64,000 nucleotides of DNA from positions 496,001-560,000 of the forward strand of contig NZ_JACHZB010000003.1 in assembly GCF_014193255.1 (NCBI RefSeq), given 5' to 3'. A program made the translations under genes and the position numbers. The DNA comes from Rhizobium sp. BK196 (GTDB taxonomy: Bacteria; Pseudomonadota; Alphaproteobacteria; Rhizobiales; Rhizobiaceae). Below the pieces are notes generated by a model that worked only from the letters and a program-made list of their open reading frames with translations, did no database searches and was not told the origin of the DNA. Positions 37,775 through 46,963 of the stretch are shown one piece after another (positions within the stretch are counted from its first letter, which is position 1; each line of letters opens with the position of its first letter).

Positions 37775-38517
37775 CCCTCGTCCTTGATCATATAACCCGC
37801 GCCGCGGATCGTCTTCAGCAGCGGCTGGCTGAAGTCCTTTTCGATCTTTGAGCGCAGGCGCGAGACATGCACGTCGATGACGTTGGTCTGCGGATCGAAA
37901 TGGTAATCCCAGACATTCTCCAGCAGCATGGTGCGGGTTACCACCTGACCGGCATTCTTCATGAGATATTCCAGCAGGCGGAATTCGCGCGGCTGCAGCG
38001 GGATTTCCTTGCCGCCGCGGCGGACCTCATGGGAAAGGCGGTCGAGCTCGAGATCGCCAACGCGGTAGACCACGTCCTGATCGGGCGTGCCCTTGCGGCG
38101 GCCGAGCACTTCGACGCGGGCAAGCAGCTCACTGAAAGCGTAGGGCTTCGGAAGATAGTCGTCGCCGCCGGCGCGCAGGCCGGTCACCCGGTCGTCGACC
38201 TGGCCGAGGGCGGAAAGAATGAGAACGGGCGTATGGACGCCCTTGCGTCGCAGCTCGCTGATGACGGAGAGACCATCGCGACGCGGCAGCATGCGGTCAA
38301 TGACGATCACGTCGTAGGTATTTTCCGAGCCCATGAACAGGCCGCTCTCGCCGTCGCTTGCATGGTCGGCAACGATGCCTGCCTCGCGAAACGCTTTCGT
38401 GAGATAGACCGCCGCTTCCAGATCGTCTTCGATGATGAGAATCTTCATGCGGCCGACATTACCCGCCGGTTGCGTTTCGGCAAGGTTCAAAGCGTCTTCC
38501 TGTTGTGCGGTGGGCAT
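37771..38517 (-). CDS. OmpR family response regulator
   Basis: Receiver plus winged-helix DNA-binding protein, 248 aa. KILIIEDD opens the receiver, the phospho-acceptor is Asp74 (VIVIDRMLP), and the C-terminal domain has PLQPREFRLLEYLMKNAGQV and VIDVHVSRLRSKI. The start is not certain: ATG at 38517 has a strong AAGGA at 8 nt, while ATG at 38448 gives the usual family N-terminus but no ribosome site. I keep the longer form, which adds 23 polar residues. Partner of the kinase that follows. Confidence 0.92.
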   Translation of the reverse strand: MPTAQQEDALNLAETQPAGNVGRMKILIIEDDLEAAVYLTKAFREAGIVADHASDGESGLFMGSENTYDVIVIDRMLPRRDGLSVISELRRKGVHTPVLILSALGQVDDRVTGLRAGGDDYLPKPYAFSELLARVEVLGRRKGTPDQDVVYRVGDLELDRLSHEVRRGGKEIPLQPREFRLLEYLMKNAGQVVTRTMLLENVWDYHFDPQTNVIDVHVSRLRSKIEKDFSQPLLKTIRGAGYMIKDEG

Positions 38518-38564
38518 CGCGGTCGTCCTTCGGATGTGAAGAATTTGGCAGATCTGGAGAATTT

Positions 38565-38597
38565 GGAACCGCGCAGCCTTTACGCCTGCGCGGTTCC
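38565..38597 (-). terminator. Strong hairpin between degP and the response regulator gene
   Basis: Perfect 12-bp stem GGAACCGCGCAG / CTGCGCGGTTCC with a 9-nt loop, 20 bp after the degP stop. No U-run follows, so it may reduce rather than stop readthrough from degP into the two-component genes. Confidence 0.6.
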
Positions 38598-38616
38598 CGC
38601 CTTCTGAGGGCGGAGA

Positions 38617-40173
38617 TCAGCCCTGACCGTTGATCGGAAGGGCGACGAAACGGCTGCCGTCCTTCGACTGGATCTGGAACAGCGCGCGGGTGCGGCCGTC
38701 CTTCTTGGCCTGGTTGATGACGCGGACGACATCGTCGGCGCTGGAGACCTCCTGGTTGTTGACCGAGGTGATCGTTTCGCCTTCCTTGATGCCCTTGTCG
38801 GCAGCATCCGAATTCGGATCGATGCCGGTGATGGCGAGGCCCTTGCCGTCATCCGACGGGCCGACCGTCAGGCCGAGATCGGCAAGCGCCTTCTCGGAAG
38901 CCGGCGGCTGAGCCTGCTGCTGATCGTTCTCGTCTTCTGCAGAAGCCTGCTGGTCGGCCGGCAGCGTGCCGAGCTCGACAGTCACGGACTGAGCCTTGCC
39001 GGAACGCCATACCGAAAGCTCGACCTTGCTGCCGGGCGTCATCGCGCCGATGCGGCGGCTGAGATCGCGGGCATCCTTGACCGGTTCACCATTGACGGCG
39101 GTGACGACGTCACCGGTCTTCATGCCGGCCTTCTGGCCCGGCGTGCCTTCCTGTGCGGAGACGACCAGAGCGCCATTGGCTTCGGAGAGGCCGAGGGAGT
39201 CGGCAATATCCTTGGTGACGGGCTGGATCTGAACGCCGAGGTAGCCGCGCGAAACCGTGCCGTCCTTCATCAGGTCGGCAACGACATCCTTGGCGGTGGA
39301 GGCCGGGATTGCGAAGGCGATGCCGACGCTGCCGCCCGACGGCGAGAAGATCGCCGTGTTGATGCCGACGACCTGGCCGTTGAGGTTGAAGGTCGGTCCG
39401 CCAGAGTTGCCGCGGTTCACGGCTGCGTCGACCTGCAGGTAATCGTCATAGGGGCCGGAGCCGATATCACGACCGCGGGCCGAAACGATGCCGGCCGTGA
39501 CCGTGCCGCCGAGACCGAAGGGATTGCCGACGGCGACGACCCAGTCACCAACGCGGACCTTGTTGTCATCGGCCCAGTTCACGTAGGTGAATTTGCGGCC
39601 CTTGCCATCGACCTTCAGCACAGCGAGGTCGGTGCGCGGGTCCTTGCCGATCAGCTTGGCGTCAAGCTCGGTCCCGTCATTCATGACGGCAACGAAAGCC
39701 GAGCCGTCGGAAACGACGTGGTTGTTGGTGACGATATAGCCGTCTTCGCTAATGAAGAAGCCTGACCCTTGAGCGACCGGACGCAGGCGGCCCGGACCGC
39801 CCGGCTGGCCGAAGCGGCGCTGCTGGTTCTGGCCCTGGTGGCCCTGTTCACCGAATTGGCGGAAGAATGGCTTCAGAGCGTCGGGCAGATCATCGAAGCC
39901 GCGGCCGTTGAAATCGAAGGTGAAACCGTCGCCATCGTCGGAGGCCGGCTTGACGCGGCTTTCGACGCGGACGGAAACAACGGCCGGGGAAACGGCGTCA
40001 ACGACATTGGCGAAGCTCGGAACCGAAGGAGACTGGACATTGACAGCCTCGGCATAGGAACGGGAGATCTCGACAGGGATACCGGTTGCGAGCACGGCGG
40101 CTGCCAGACCGGCAACGGTGGACGCCTGGAGCACCGTTTTGAGGGACGGACGTCCGCGGAAATTTTTCAGCAT
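38617..40173 (-). CDS. degP: Do-family periplasmic serine endoprotease
   Basis: HtrA/DegP protease-chaperone, 518 aa, that removes damaged envelope proteins. It has an N-terminal signal or anchor (about 12-32), a Gln/Gly-rich Q-linker loop (about 108-132), the trypsin-like domain with triad His152 (TNNHVV), Asp182 (TDLAVL) and Ser257 (RGNSGGP), and two PDZ domains (about 295-390 and 415-510). GAGAAGG lies 8 nt before ATG. A two-component pair lies downstream on the same strand. In rhizobia degP is commonly next to cycHJKL, as here. Confidence 0.95.
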   Translation of the reverse strand: MLKNFRGRPSLKTVLQASTVAGLAAAVLATGIPVEISRSYAEAVNVQSPSVPSFANVVDAVSPAVVSVRVESRVKPASDDGDGFTFDFNGRGFDDLPDALKPFFRQFGEQGHQGQNQQRRFGQPGGPGRLRPVAQGSGFFISEDGYIVTNNHVVSDGSAFVAVMNDGTELDAKLIGKDPRTDLAVLKVDGKGRKFTYVNWADDNKVRVGDWVVAVGNPFGLGGTVTAGIVSARGRDIGSGPYDDYLQVDAAVNRGNSGGPTFNLNGQVVGINTAIFSPSGGSVGIAFAIPASTAKDVVADLMKDGTVSRGYLGVQIQPVTKDIADSLGLSEANGALVVSAQEGTPGQKAGMKTGDVVTAVNGEPVKDARDLSRRIGAMTPGSKVELSVWRSGKAQSVTVELGTLPADQQASAEDENDQQQAQPPASEKALADLGLTVGPSDDGKGLAITGIDPNSDAADKGIKEGETITSVNNQEVSSADDVVRVINQAKKDGRTRALFQIQSKDGSRFVALPINGQG

Positions 40174-40333
40174 TAGAGCACCTTCTCTTCTTGTTCAGAC
40201 CTTCGTTCCGGCGATGCCGGATCAGTGATGGACCGAGATATAGGACGCCGCACCTTACTGCGAACTGTCCGGTCCATGAAAAATTCGTAATGTCCCGACA
40301 TTCTTTTGGTTGCACGCGGGATGTGAGAGATCG

Positions 40334-40381
40334 TATTTAACCGATTGGTTGACAATCCAGCTCCCAGCCTTTATTTAACCG
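40334..40381 (+). promoter_or_regulatory. Promoter of the ArsR-SRPBCC-VOC-DoxX operon
   Basis: TTGACA at 40349 and TATTTA at 40372 are separated by exactly 17 bp, near-consensus for sigma-70. Direct copies of TATTTAACCG (40334 and 40372) flank the promoter, and AACC-GATT-GGTT straddles its upstream edge. These are good candidates for ArsR-protein binding. Confidence 0.65.
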
Positions 40382-40403
40382 TAAAGTTACATACGAGGCC
40401 ATC

Positions 40404-40751
40404 ATGCAGACCGACATTCTGAGCGCCGTTTTCGCAGCCCTCGCAGACCCCACGCGCCGGGCAATCATTGCGCGGCTTGCCGAAGGCGAGGCTTCGGTCA
40501 ACGAACTCGCCGCCCCCTTCGACATGACCCTTCCGGCAGTCTCGAAACATCTGAAAGTGCTGGAAAAGGCAGGCCTCATCAGCCGGGGCAAGGAGGCGCA
40601 ATGGCGGCCGGCCAAGCTGGAGCCGATGGCGATGAAGAGCATTGCCGACTGGCTGGAGCAATACAGGCGCTTCTGGGAATCGAGCTTCGACCGGTTGGAT
40701 GGCTATCTTCAAAAGATCCAGAAAGCGGACGACAGCAGCTCCCGCAACTGA
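40404..40751 (+). CDS. ArsR family winged-helix regulator
   Basis: 115-aa repressor. ALADPTRRAIIARLAEGEAS opens the domain and NELAAPFDMTLPAVSKHLKV is the helix-turn-helix, with the wing at LISRGKEAQWRPAKL. No CxC or other metal-ligand cluster is present, so it likely does not sense metals. It leads a four-gene operon with an SRPBCC, a VOC and a DoxX protein, a combination common in proteobacteria, and should repress its own promoter. Confidence 0.92.
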   Translation: MQTDILSAVFAALADPTRRAIIARLAEGEASVNELAAPFDMTLPAVSKHLKVLEKAGLISRGKEAQWRPAKLEPMAMKSIADWLEQYRRFWESSFDRLDGYLQKIQKADDSSSRN

Positions 40752-40789
40752 ACATCGACGCACATCTTAATCAAACAGGGAAGAGAAGC

Positions 40790-41266
40790 ATGGCCGATCA
40801 GCTATCGCGCCCCACATTGCATATGCAGCGGATATTCGATGCACCGCGTGCGCTGTTATGGGCCGCCTGGACGCGGCCGGAAATGGTCGTCGCCTGGCTT
40901 GGCCCGGTGGAATGGCCGGCGGTCAGCGTCGTGCAGGACCTGCGTGTGGGTGGCTCCTACAGGGCATGCTTAAAGAATGCGGAGGATGGCCGCCTGCTAT
41001 GGCAGAGCGGCGTTTACAGGGAGATCGAGGAGCCCTCGCGCCTGTCCTTCACCTTCCAGTGGGAGGGATCGCATGAGGATGGCGGACCGGTAGTAACCCT
41101 CGTGACCGTCGTCTTCGAGGAATTGGCCGATGGCCGTACGCGGATGGATTTCACCCATGCGGACCTGAAATCCGAGGAGAGTCTTGCTGGACACAGATAT
41201 GGCTGGGAGAGCAGCTTCGGCAGGCTGGAAGGCTGGATTGCAACGCAGGGAAATCAAAGGGAGTGA
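40790..41266 (+). CDS. SRPBCC (AHSA1/Aha1-like) domain protein
   Basis: START-fold ligand-binding protein, 158 aa. It has MQRIFDAPRALLWAAWTRPE at the N-terminus, PVEWPAVSVVQDLRVGGSYR, and the closing helix region GWESSFGRLEGWI of the AHSA1 group. AGAGAAG precedes the ATG at 40790. It lies 38 bp after arsR and overlaps the spacer of the next gene. Ligand and function are unknown. Confidence 0.88.
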   Translation: MADQLSRPTLHMQRIFDAPRALLWAAWTRPEMVVAWLGPVEWPAVSVVQDLRVGGSYRACLKNAEDGRLLWQSGVYREIEEPSRLSFTFQWEGSHEDGGPVVTLVTVVFEELADGRTRMDFTHADLKSEESLAGHRYGWESSFGRLEGWIATQGNQRE

Positions 41267-41271
41267 GGACC

Positions 41272-41688
41272 ATGAAACTCGTGACTAATCTCGTCTTCAA
41301 AGGCGAATGCCGGCAGGCCTTTGAATTCTACGCCAAAGTGCTCGGCGGCAAGCTGACGGGCATGCATACGTTCGGGGAGGCGCCCGGCGACATGCCGATC
41401 GATCCGTCCTTCAAGGACAAGATCATGCATGCCTGGCTCGATGTCGGTGACCAGTCGCTGATGGGCTGTGACGCTCCTCCCGGATATCAGGAGGATATGG
41501 GCGGCTTCAGCGCCACCTATCACAGTGAGGATGCGGCAGAGACCAGGCGGGTCTTCGACGCGCTCTCGGAGGGAGGCAAGGTGACCATGCCCTTCAACGC
41601 GACCTTCTGGTCGCCAGGTTTCGGCATGTTCACCGATCGCTTCGGCACACCCTGGATGGTCAACACGCTCCCGGCGGGTCAGCCATGA
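41272..41688 (+). CDS. VOC family protein (PhnB-like)
   Basis: Glyoxalase/bleomycin-resistance fold protein, 138 aa. NLVFKGECRQAFEFYAKVLG begins the first beta-alpha-beta unit and FGMFTDRFGTPWMVN ends the second, both typical of PhnB/YjdN-like proteins. ATG at 41272 has GAGG 4 nt upstream; a GTG at 41263 that overlaps the previous stop codon is the alternative. Its stop overlaps the DoxX start. Enzymatic role unknown. Confidence 0.88.
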   Translation: MKLVTNLVFKGECRQAFEFYAKVLGGKLTGMHTFGEAPGDMPIDPSFKDKIMHAWLDVGDQSLMGCDAPPGYQEDMGGFSATYHSEDAAETRRVFDALSEGGKVTMPFNATFWSPGFGMFTDRFGTPWMVNTLPAGQP

Positions 41689-42074
41689 ACGAAAAGGCCA
41701 TGATCTGGACCGGTCGCGTGCTCACCGTGCTTTTTGCGCTCTTCATGCTCGGCGCATCGATTGCGCCCAAGCTTCTGGGCCTGCCGATTGCCGAGGAAAC
41801 GATGACCCAGCTCGGATGGCCGAACGGATATGTGCTGATGATCGGCCTGATCGAGCTGACCTGCCTCCTGCTCTACCTCATCCCCCAGACGAGCGTCCTT
41901 GGGGCGGTGCTGATGATGGGGCTGCTCGGCGGCGCGATGGCGACGCAGATCCGGGCCGGAAGCCCGCTCTTCAGCCATATATTGTTCAGCATCTATCTCG
42001 GGCTGTTCATGTGGGGTGGGTTGTGGCTACGTGATCCTGCCATACGGGCGCTGTTTCCCTATCGGAAAGCTTGA
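41685..42074 (+). CDS. DoxX family membrane protein
   Basis: Four-helix inner-membrane protein, 129 aa, last gene of the ArsR operon. Helix starts include VLTVLFALFMLGASIAPKLL and GYVLMIGLIELTCLLLYLIP. ATGA overlap with the VOC gene indicates translational coupling. DoxX proteins are poorly defined and are sometimes linked to redox or thiol stress. Confidence 0.85.
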   Translation: MNEKAMIWTGRVLTVLFALFMLGASIAPKLLGLPIAEETMTQLGWPNGYVLMIGLIELTCLLLYLIPQTSVLGAVLMMGLLGGAMATQIRAGSPLFSHILFSIYLGLFMWGGLWLRDPAIRALFPYRKA

Positions 42075-42112
42075 AGATCAGCCGCTCCGCGGCCTATGCG
42101 GCGGAATGGTTT

Positions 42113-42568
42113 TTACTTTTCCAGCAACTCGTCGAGCCTTGCCTGTTCTTCGGCCGTCAGCTTGCTGCCGGTGGGTTTGCCGGCCCGTTTGCGGGCGAAG
42201 ACGATGAGCGAAGCCCCGCCGGCGAGGATCAGCAGCACGGGGGCACCCCAGAGCAGCAATGTGCGCACACTGAAACGCGGCTTCAAGAGCACGAACTCGC
42301 CGTAACGCGAGACGATGTAGTTCAGCACCTCGTCGTCGCTGTCGCCATCGGTGATGCGCTCGCGCACCAACAGGCGCAGGTCCTTGGCGAGATCGGCATT
42401 GGAATCGTCGATCGACTGGTTCTGGCAGACCATGCAGCGCAGTTCCGCCGACAGTGTTCGCGCCCGGGCCTCAAGGGCGGGATCGGCGAGCATCTCGTCG
42501 GGGTTGACGGCGAAGGCTGGTGCCGCCGAGAGGATCAGGGTCAGAGCAAGCAGGAAACGCTTGATCAT
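42113..42568 (-). CDS. ccmH: Cytochrome c-type biogenesis protein CcmH (CycL)
   Basis: Periplasm-facing thiol oxidoreductase, 151 aa, that handles apocytochrome c cysteines for heme ligation. It has a cleavable signal (about 1-20), the active site [14 protein letters not shown], and a C-terminal membrane helix ([20 protein letters not shown]). Last gene of the cycHJKL order; overlaps ccmF by 4 bp. Confidence 0.96.
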   Translation of the reverse strand: MIKRFLLALTLILSAAPAFAVNPDEMLADPALEARARTLSAELRCMVCQNQSIDDSNADLAKDLRLLVRERITDGDSDDEVLNYIVSRYGEFVLLKPRFSVRTLLLWGAPVLLILAGGASLIVFARKRAGKPTGSKLTAEEQARLDELLEK

Positions 42569-44562
42569 TCCGCCGGCTCCATGGCGGGTGCTGCCGGCTT
42601 GGCTGGCTTTGCCTTACGGCTCGGCGCTCCGACCCGCAGGCGCCGGTCGGTCAGCGACACGAAGCCGCCTGTCGCCATGATGAGCGCTCCACCCCAGATG
42701 CACAGGATGAACGGCTTCCACCAGATGCGCACGACGATGCCGCCATCCTTCGTCGCGTCGCCGAGCGACACATAGAGCTGGCTGAGCCCGAAGGTGAGAA
42801 TACCGGCTTCCGTCGTCGGCATCTGGCGGGCGGTATAGAGCCGCTTGGCCGACCAGACATCGGCAATCTCTGCCCCGCCCCGGCGGATCGAGAAGTGGCC
42901 GCGGTCCTCGCTATAGTTCGGGCCGGTCGCCGGCTCAATGCCATCGAAGACGATGCTGTAGCCGCCGGCTTCGGTCCACTGGCCCTGCTTCATCTCGACC
43001 ACATGTTCGGTCTGGAAGGTGGTGACCGCGACGATGCCGAGCACGGTGACGCCAAGCCCGGCATGGGCAAGGGCGGTGCCGAAGGCCGAGCGCGGCAGGC
43101 CGGTCAACCGTCGCCAGGCGATATCCGCCTTCACCTTGCCGATGCCGGCGCGATACCAGAGATCGGCGATAGCGCCTAAGATCAGGAACAGGCCGGCGGC
43201 AAGGCCGAGCACGGCCATGACCGGACCGCCGTGCTGGATGTAGAAGAAGACGAGCGCTGCGGCGAACGCGAGGCCGGCCACGACATAGAGCCGCTGCAGC
43301 GCGCCGAGCAGATCGCCGCGCTTCCAGGCAAGCAGTGGCCCGAAGGGCACGATGATCAAAAGCGGCGCCATCAGCAGGCCGAAGGTCAGGTTGAAGAAGG
43401 GCGGGCCGACGGAGATCTTGTCGCCGGTCAGCGTTTCCAGGACCAGCGGATAGAGCGTGCCTGTTAGCACCGTGCCGCAGGCAACCGTCAGGATCAGGTT
43501 GTTGACGACGAGCGCGCCCTCGCGCGAGATCGGCGCAAACAACCCGCCGGCCGAGAGCAGCGGCGCGCGCAAGGCAAACAGCGACAGCGCCCCGCCGATG
43601 AAGATCAGGAGGATGCAGAGGATGAAGACGCCTCTACTCGGGTCGCTGGCAAAGGCATGCACCGAGGTCAGGACACCGGAGCGCACCAGGAAGGTGCCCA
43701 TCAGCGACAGCGAGAAGGTGAGGATGGCCAGCAGCACCGTCCAGATCTTCAAGGCCTCGCGCTTTTCCATGACGAGCGCCGAGTGCAACAGGGCCGTGCC
43801 GGCAAGCCAGGGCATGAAGGAGGCGTTCTCCACCGGATCCCAGAACCACCAGCCGCCCCAGCCGAGTTCGTAATAGGCCCAGTAGGAGCCCATGGCGATG
43901 CCAAGCGTCAGGAAGGTCCAGGCCGCCAGCGTCCAGGGCCGCACCCAGCGCGCCCAGGCAGCGTCGATGCGGCCGTCGAGAAGGGCGGCAACCGCAAAGG
44001 AGAAGCAGACGGAGAAGCCGACATAGCCGAGATAGAGCAGCGGCGGATGGATGGCCAGCCCGACATCCTGCAGCACCGGGTTGAGATCCCTGCCCTCGGC
44101 GGGGGCCGGATCGAGGCGGACGAAGGGATTGGAGGTTAGAAGGATGAAGAGGATGAAGGCGACCGAGATCCAGGCCTGGACCGAGAGCACATTGGCCTTC
44201 AGCGTCTCCGGCAGATTGCGCCCGAAGATCGCCACCAGCGCGCTGAACAGGGCCAGGATCAAGAGCCAGAGCATCATCGAGCCCTCGTGATTGCCCCAGA
44301 CGCCGGAATATTTGTAGATCAGCGGCACCAGCGAATGCGAGTTCTCCCAGACGTTCTGAACGGAGAAGTCGGAGACGACATGCGCATAGGTGAGCACGCC
44401 GAAGGAGAAGGCGACGAGGGCAAAGAGCAGAACGGAGCCCAAGGGCGCCACATCCATCATCGCCTGATCGCCGCGCCTGGCACCGATCACAGGCACGAGC
44501 GACAGGACGATTGCCGTTGCGAGCGCCAGAACCAGCGCATAGTGGCCGATCTCGATGATCAT
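42565..44562 (-). CDS. ccmF: Heme lyase subunit CcmF (CycK)
   Basis: Large inner-membrane protein, 665 aa, with about 14 helices, that together with CcmH and CcmI attaches heme to apocytochrome c. The tryptophan-rich WWD motif [19 protein letters not shown] is near residue 230, and flanking heme-ligand histidines are in the expected loops (for example [13 protein letters not shown]). A long periplasmic loop precedes the last helix. Overlaps ccmE and ccmH by 4 bp on each side. Confidence 0.97.
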   Translation of the reverse strand: MIIEIGHYALVLALATAIVLSLVPVIGARRGDQAMMDVAPLGSVLLFALVAFSFGVLTYAHVVSDFSVQNVWENSHSLVPLIYKYSGVWGNHEGSMMLWLLILALFSALVAIFGRNLPETLKANVLSVQAWISVAFILFILLTSNPFVRLDPAPAEGRDLNPVLQDVGLAIHPPLLYLGYVGFSVCFSFAVAALLDGRIDAAWARWVRPWTLAAWTFLTLGIAMGSYWAYYELGWGGWWFWDPVENASFMPWLAGTALLHSALVMEKREALKIWTVLLAILTFSLSLMGTFLVRSGVLTSVHAFASDPSRGVFILCILLIFIGGALSLFALRAPLLSAGGLFAPISREGALVVNNLILTVACGTVLTGTLYPLVLETLTGDKISVGPPFFNLTFGLLMAPLLIIVPFGPLLAWKRGDLLGALQRLYVVAGLAFAAALVFFYIQHGGPVMAVLGLAAGLFLILGAIADLWYRAGIGKVKADIAWRRLTGLPRSAFGTALAHAGLGVTVLGIVAVTTFQTEHVVEMKQGQWTEAGGYSIVFDGIEPATGPNYSEDRGHFSIRRGGAEIADVWSAKRLYTARQMPTTEAGILTFGLSQLYVSLGDATKDGGIVVRIWWKPFILCIWGGALIMATGGFVSLTDRRLRVGAPSRKAKPAKPAAPAMEPAE

Positions 44563-45128
44563 GGTGTTGCCTTCGTTGCCTGGGCCTTCGTTGCCTGGGC
44601 CTTTGTCTGTTGCGCCTTTGCTTCCTGGCTCTTTGCTTCCGGACCCTTGGCTTCAGCACCTTGCGGCTCACCCTGCGGTGCGGCTCCCTTGCCCTCTTCC
44701 CACAGGCCCTGCGCCTTCAGCCTGTCGGCCACGTCCTTCGGCATATAGGTCTCGTCATGCTTGGCAAGCACGGTATCGGCGGTAAAGACGTTGCTGCCGG
44801 TCTCGAAGGTGCCTTCGGTCACCACCCCCTGCCCTTCGCGGAACAGGTCCGGCAGGATGCCCTGGTAGCGGACATTGACGATCTCACCGCTCGGGTCGGT
44901 CACCGCAAAGCGTACCACCGAGCCCTCGCCGCGCAGGACGCTGCCCGCTCCCACCAGCCCGCCGAGGCGGATGCGGGTGCCCGGTGCCACCGGCGTCTTG
45001 GCGAGATCGCCGGGCATATAGAAATAGGCGACCGACTGGCTGAAGGCGAACATGACGAGCAGCACCGCGACAAGGATGAAGCTCATGCCGCCGGCAATCA
45101 CCGCCAGGCGTTTCTGCTTGCGCGTCAT
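44559..45128 (-). CDS. ccmE: Heme chaperone CcmE (CycJ)
   Basis: Periplasmic heme carrier, 189 aa, anchored by one N-terminal helix (about 8-30). Its heme-binding His124 sits in [10 protein letters not shown]. The OB-fold core spans about 45-135. The C-terminal tail is unusually long and low in complexity, ending in repeats of KAQAT encoded by a 15-bp tandem repeat. Third of the coupled genes (4-bp overlaps). Confidence 0.96.
   Translation of the reverse strand: MTRKQKRLAVIAGGMSFILVAVLLVMFAFSQSVAYFYMPGDLAKTPVAPGTRIRLGGLVGAGSVLRGEGSVVRFAVTDPSGEIVNVRYQGILPDLFREGQGVVTEGTFETGSNVFTADTVLAKHDETYMPKDVADRLKAQGLWEEGKGAAPQGEPQGAEAKGPEAKSQEAKAQQTKAQATKAQATKATP
44569..44613. repeat. 15-bp tandem repeat inside ccmE
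   Basis: Two perfect copies of GCCTTCGTTGCCTGG (44569-44583, 44584-44598) and a degenerate third (44599-44613) encode the KAQAT tail repeats of CcmE. In-frame copy-number change would only lengthen or shorten the tail. Confidence 0.85.
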
Positions 45129-46315
45129 CTGCTCTTTCCTTCCGTGGCGCTGTTTCCTTCCGGGGCCACCGATCCTTCCGTGGCGATGCCGAGTTCTTTT
45201 GCCAGCGCCAGCAACTGCCTGCCCTGATCGCCCGATGCCGGGAAGGCGGCAAGCCCGCGCTTTACGGCAGCCGCGGCGCGATCTTTATCGTCTAAAACGG
45301 CGTAAGAGCGGACAAGACGCATCCAGCCCTCGAAATTATCAGGATCGGCAGACAGTTTGGCATCCAGGCTTTCCACCATGGCGCGGATCATCTGCTGCCG
45401 ATCGCCGCTACTCATCGTCTCAGCTGCCGCCACATCCTCGGAAGTCGGGCCGCCCGGAACGGACGGTGGGGTCGCAGGCGGTACTTGCCCTGCTACCGCC
45501 GTGCCGCCGTTCTTGGCGATGTGCTCGTTGACCAGCGGCAGCCAGGGGGCATCGGCAGGCGATTGCTTGGCCAGCGCCTCGAAGGCGCCACGCGCCTCTT
45601 CCGGCCGCCCCGCCTGCTCCATGCTCAGGGCAACGTAAAAACGGGCACGCGGGTTGTTCGGCTCAAGGGAGAGCGACTGTTCGAGCACCTTGCGTGCATC
45701 TTCCGTCACCACACCTTCGGAGATCGCCATCAGCGTTTCGGCAAGACCGTCGAGGCGAGCGGGGTTTGGACCAAGTAAGCGAATGGCGTTACGATAGGCG
45801 GTCTCGGCATCGGAAACGCGCATGGTGCTGAAATAGATCGGTGCCAGCACATCCCAGCCCTTGCCGTCGTCGGGATTCTGCGCCAGATGCCGCTCCGCCT
45901 TGGCGACGAGAACGGCCATGTCGCTGCCGGGATTGGCAAGCCGCGCCTCAAGCGGCTGGGACGGCAGATCTGGCCTGCCGGTATTCATGTAAAGACAGAG
46001 CCCGATGACGGGCAGGAGCAGCACTATGAAGGCTTCGGTCGCGCGGTGATGCCGCGCCGGCTTGCGTGCCTCGGCCGGAGCAGCACCTGAAACGGCGATC
46101 AGCCGCCGGCCGATCTCGGCCCGCGCATATTCGGCCTCGTCGGCACTGATCAAGCCGCCGGAGAGATCCCTGTCGAGTTCGCGCAACTGATCGCGATAGA
46201 CGGCCGCCTCACCGGCGCGCGTATCCTCGACCGCCTTCGCTCCACGCAAAAGAGGGTAAAGCAGAATGGCGGCAACGGCCGCCGTCAGGACGGCCACGAG
46301 AATCCAGAACAGCAT
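45125..46315 (-). CDS. ccmI: Cytochrome c-type biogenesis protein CcmI (CycH)
   Basis: Apocytochrome c chaperone, 396 aa. Two membrane helices (about 2-22 and 93-112) precede a periplasmic TPR region (about 130-390) with repeats such as [20 protein letters not shown]. An Ala/Pro-rich spacer lies at about 270-290. First gene of cycHJKL; 4-bp overlap with ccmE. ATG at 46315 has only a weak GAG upstream. Confidence 0.95.
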   Translation of the reverse strand: MLFWILVAVLTAAVAAILLYPLLRGAKAVEDTRAGEAAVYRDQLRELDRDLSGGLISADEAEYARAEIGRRLIAVSGAAPAEARKPARHHRATEAFIVLLLPVIGLCLYMNTGRPDLPSQPLEARLANPGSDMAVLVAKAERHLAQNPDDGKGWDVLAPIYFSTMRVSDAETAYRNAIRLLGPNPARLDGLAETLMAISEGVVTEDARKVLEQSLSLEPNNPRARFYVALSMEQAGRPEEARGAFEALAKQSPADAPWLPLVNEHIAKNGGTAVAGQVPPATPPSVPGGPTSEDVAAAETMSSGDRQQMIRAMVESLDAKLSADPDNFEGWMRLVRSYAVLDDKDRAAAAVKRGLAAFPASGDQGRQLLALAKELGIATEGSVAPEGNSATEGKSR

Positions 46316-46414
46316 ATCGGCTCAATTACTTGAAGCGCGCTCTCATTCCAACCGGCAATGCCGAGATGACGAAGATTTGAGGCTTTTGGCCGCAAGGATA
46401 ACGAGCAAGAGAGT

Positions 46415-46843
46415 TCAGCCGAGTGGCGACCAGGTACCGTTTTCGTTGCGACAGGCGGCACCGCGCGCCAGCGTATCCTTGCCGTCGACCGTCACCGTAT
46501 GGGTGTATTGTCGGCAGTTCTGCGAGCCGACCTGATAGGGTGCTGCCGCCACGACACTGCCCTTGGCGCTGTGTCCGGTCCAGGTGACCGGCTGGCCGAC
46601 GGCAGCGCCTTCGAGCGCCCGGTATTCCGCTTCCAGTGCCCGCTGCTTGTCACTGTCACCAAGCTCCACGCCGGTGCGGGCGACGATGCCGCCCTGCAAT
46701 GCCGCGATGAACGCAGCCGAAGCCGGGGGTTTGCCGCCGCCAAAAAGACCGCGCGTAGCGGCGCCCTTCGTCGTCGTGCAGCCAGAGAGCGCAATGGCGA
46801 CAACCAGGGAAGAAACGATCATGCCTTGCCAACGTAGAGTCAT
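46415..46843 (-). CDS. Surface lipoprotein, RT0821/Lpp0805-like
   Basis: 142-aa predicted lipoprotein with a signal helix and lipobox ALSGC (Cys22). The C-terminal part has paired cysteines in QNCRQYTHTVTVDGKDTLAR and GAACRNENGTWSPLG, which match the RT0821/Lpp0805 surface-protein family. It lies between feuQ and ccmI on the same strand, 120 bp from feuQ. Outer-membrane location is likely; role unknown. ATG at 46843 is chosen over the longer frame because it gives a proper signal peptide. Confidence 0.75.
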   Translation of the reverse strand: MTLRWQGMIVSSLVVAIALSGCTTTKGAATRGLFGGGKPPASAAFIAALQGGIVARTGVELGDSDKQRALEAEYRALEGAAVGQPVTWTGHSAKGSVVAAAPYQVGSQNCRQYTHTVTVDGKDTLARGAACRNENGTWSPLG

Positions 46844-46963
46844 TGCAATCGAACCACGATCAGGGGTGTCAGTTGAGCCGATCGAAGTGCAGTGTCCCCG
46901 TGTCAGCATTAAGGCAATGCATGCTATACATTTGCCACTATCTTTGTGACATCAAGCAGTTGC

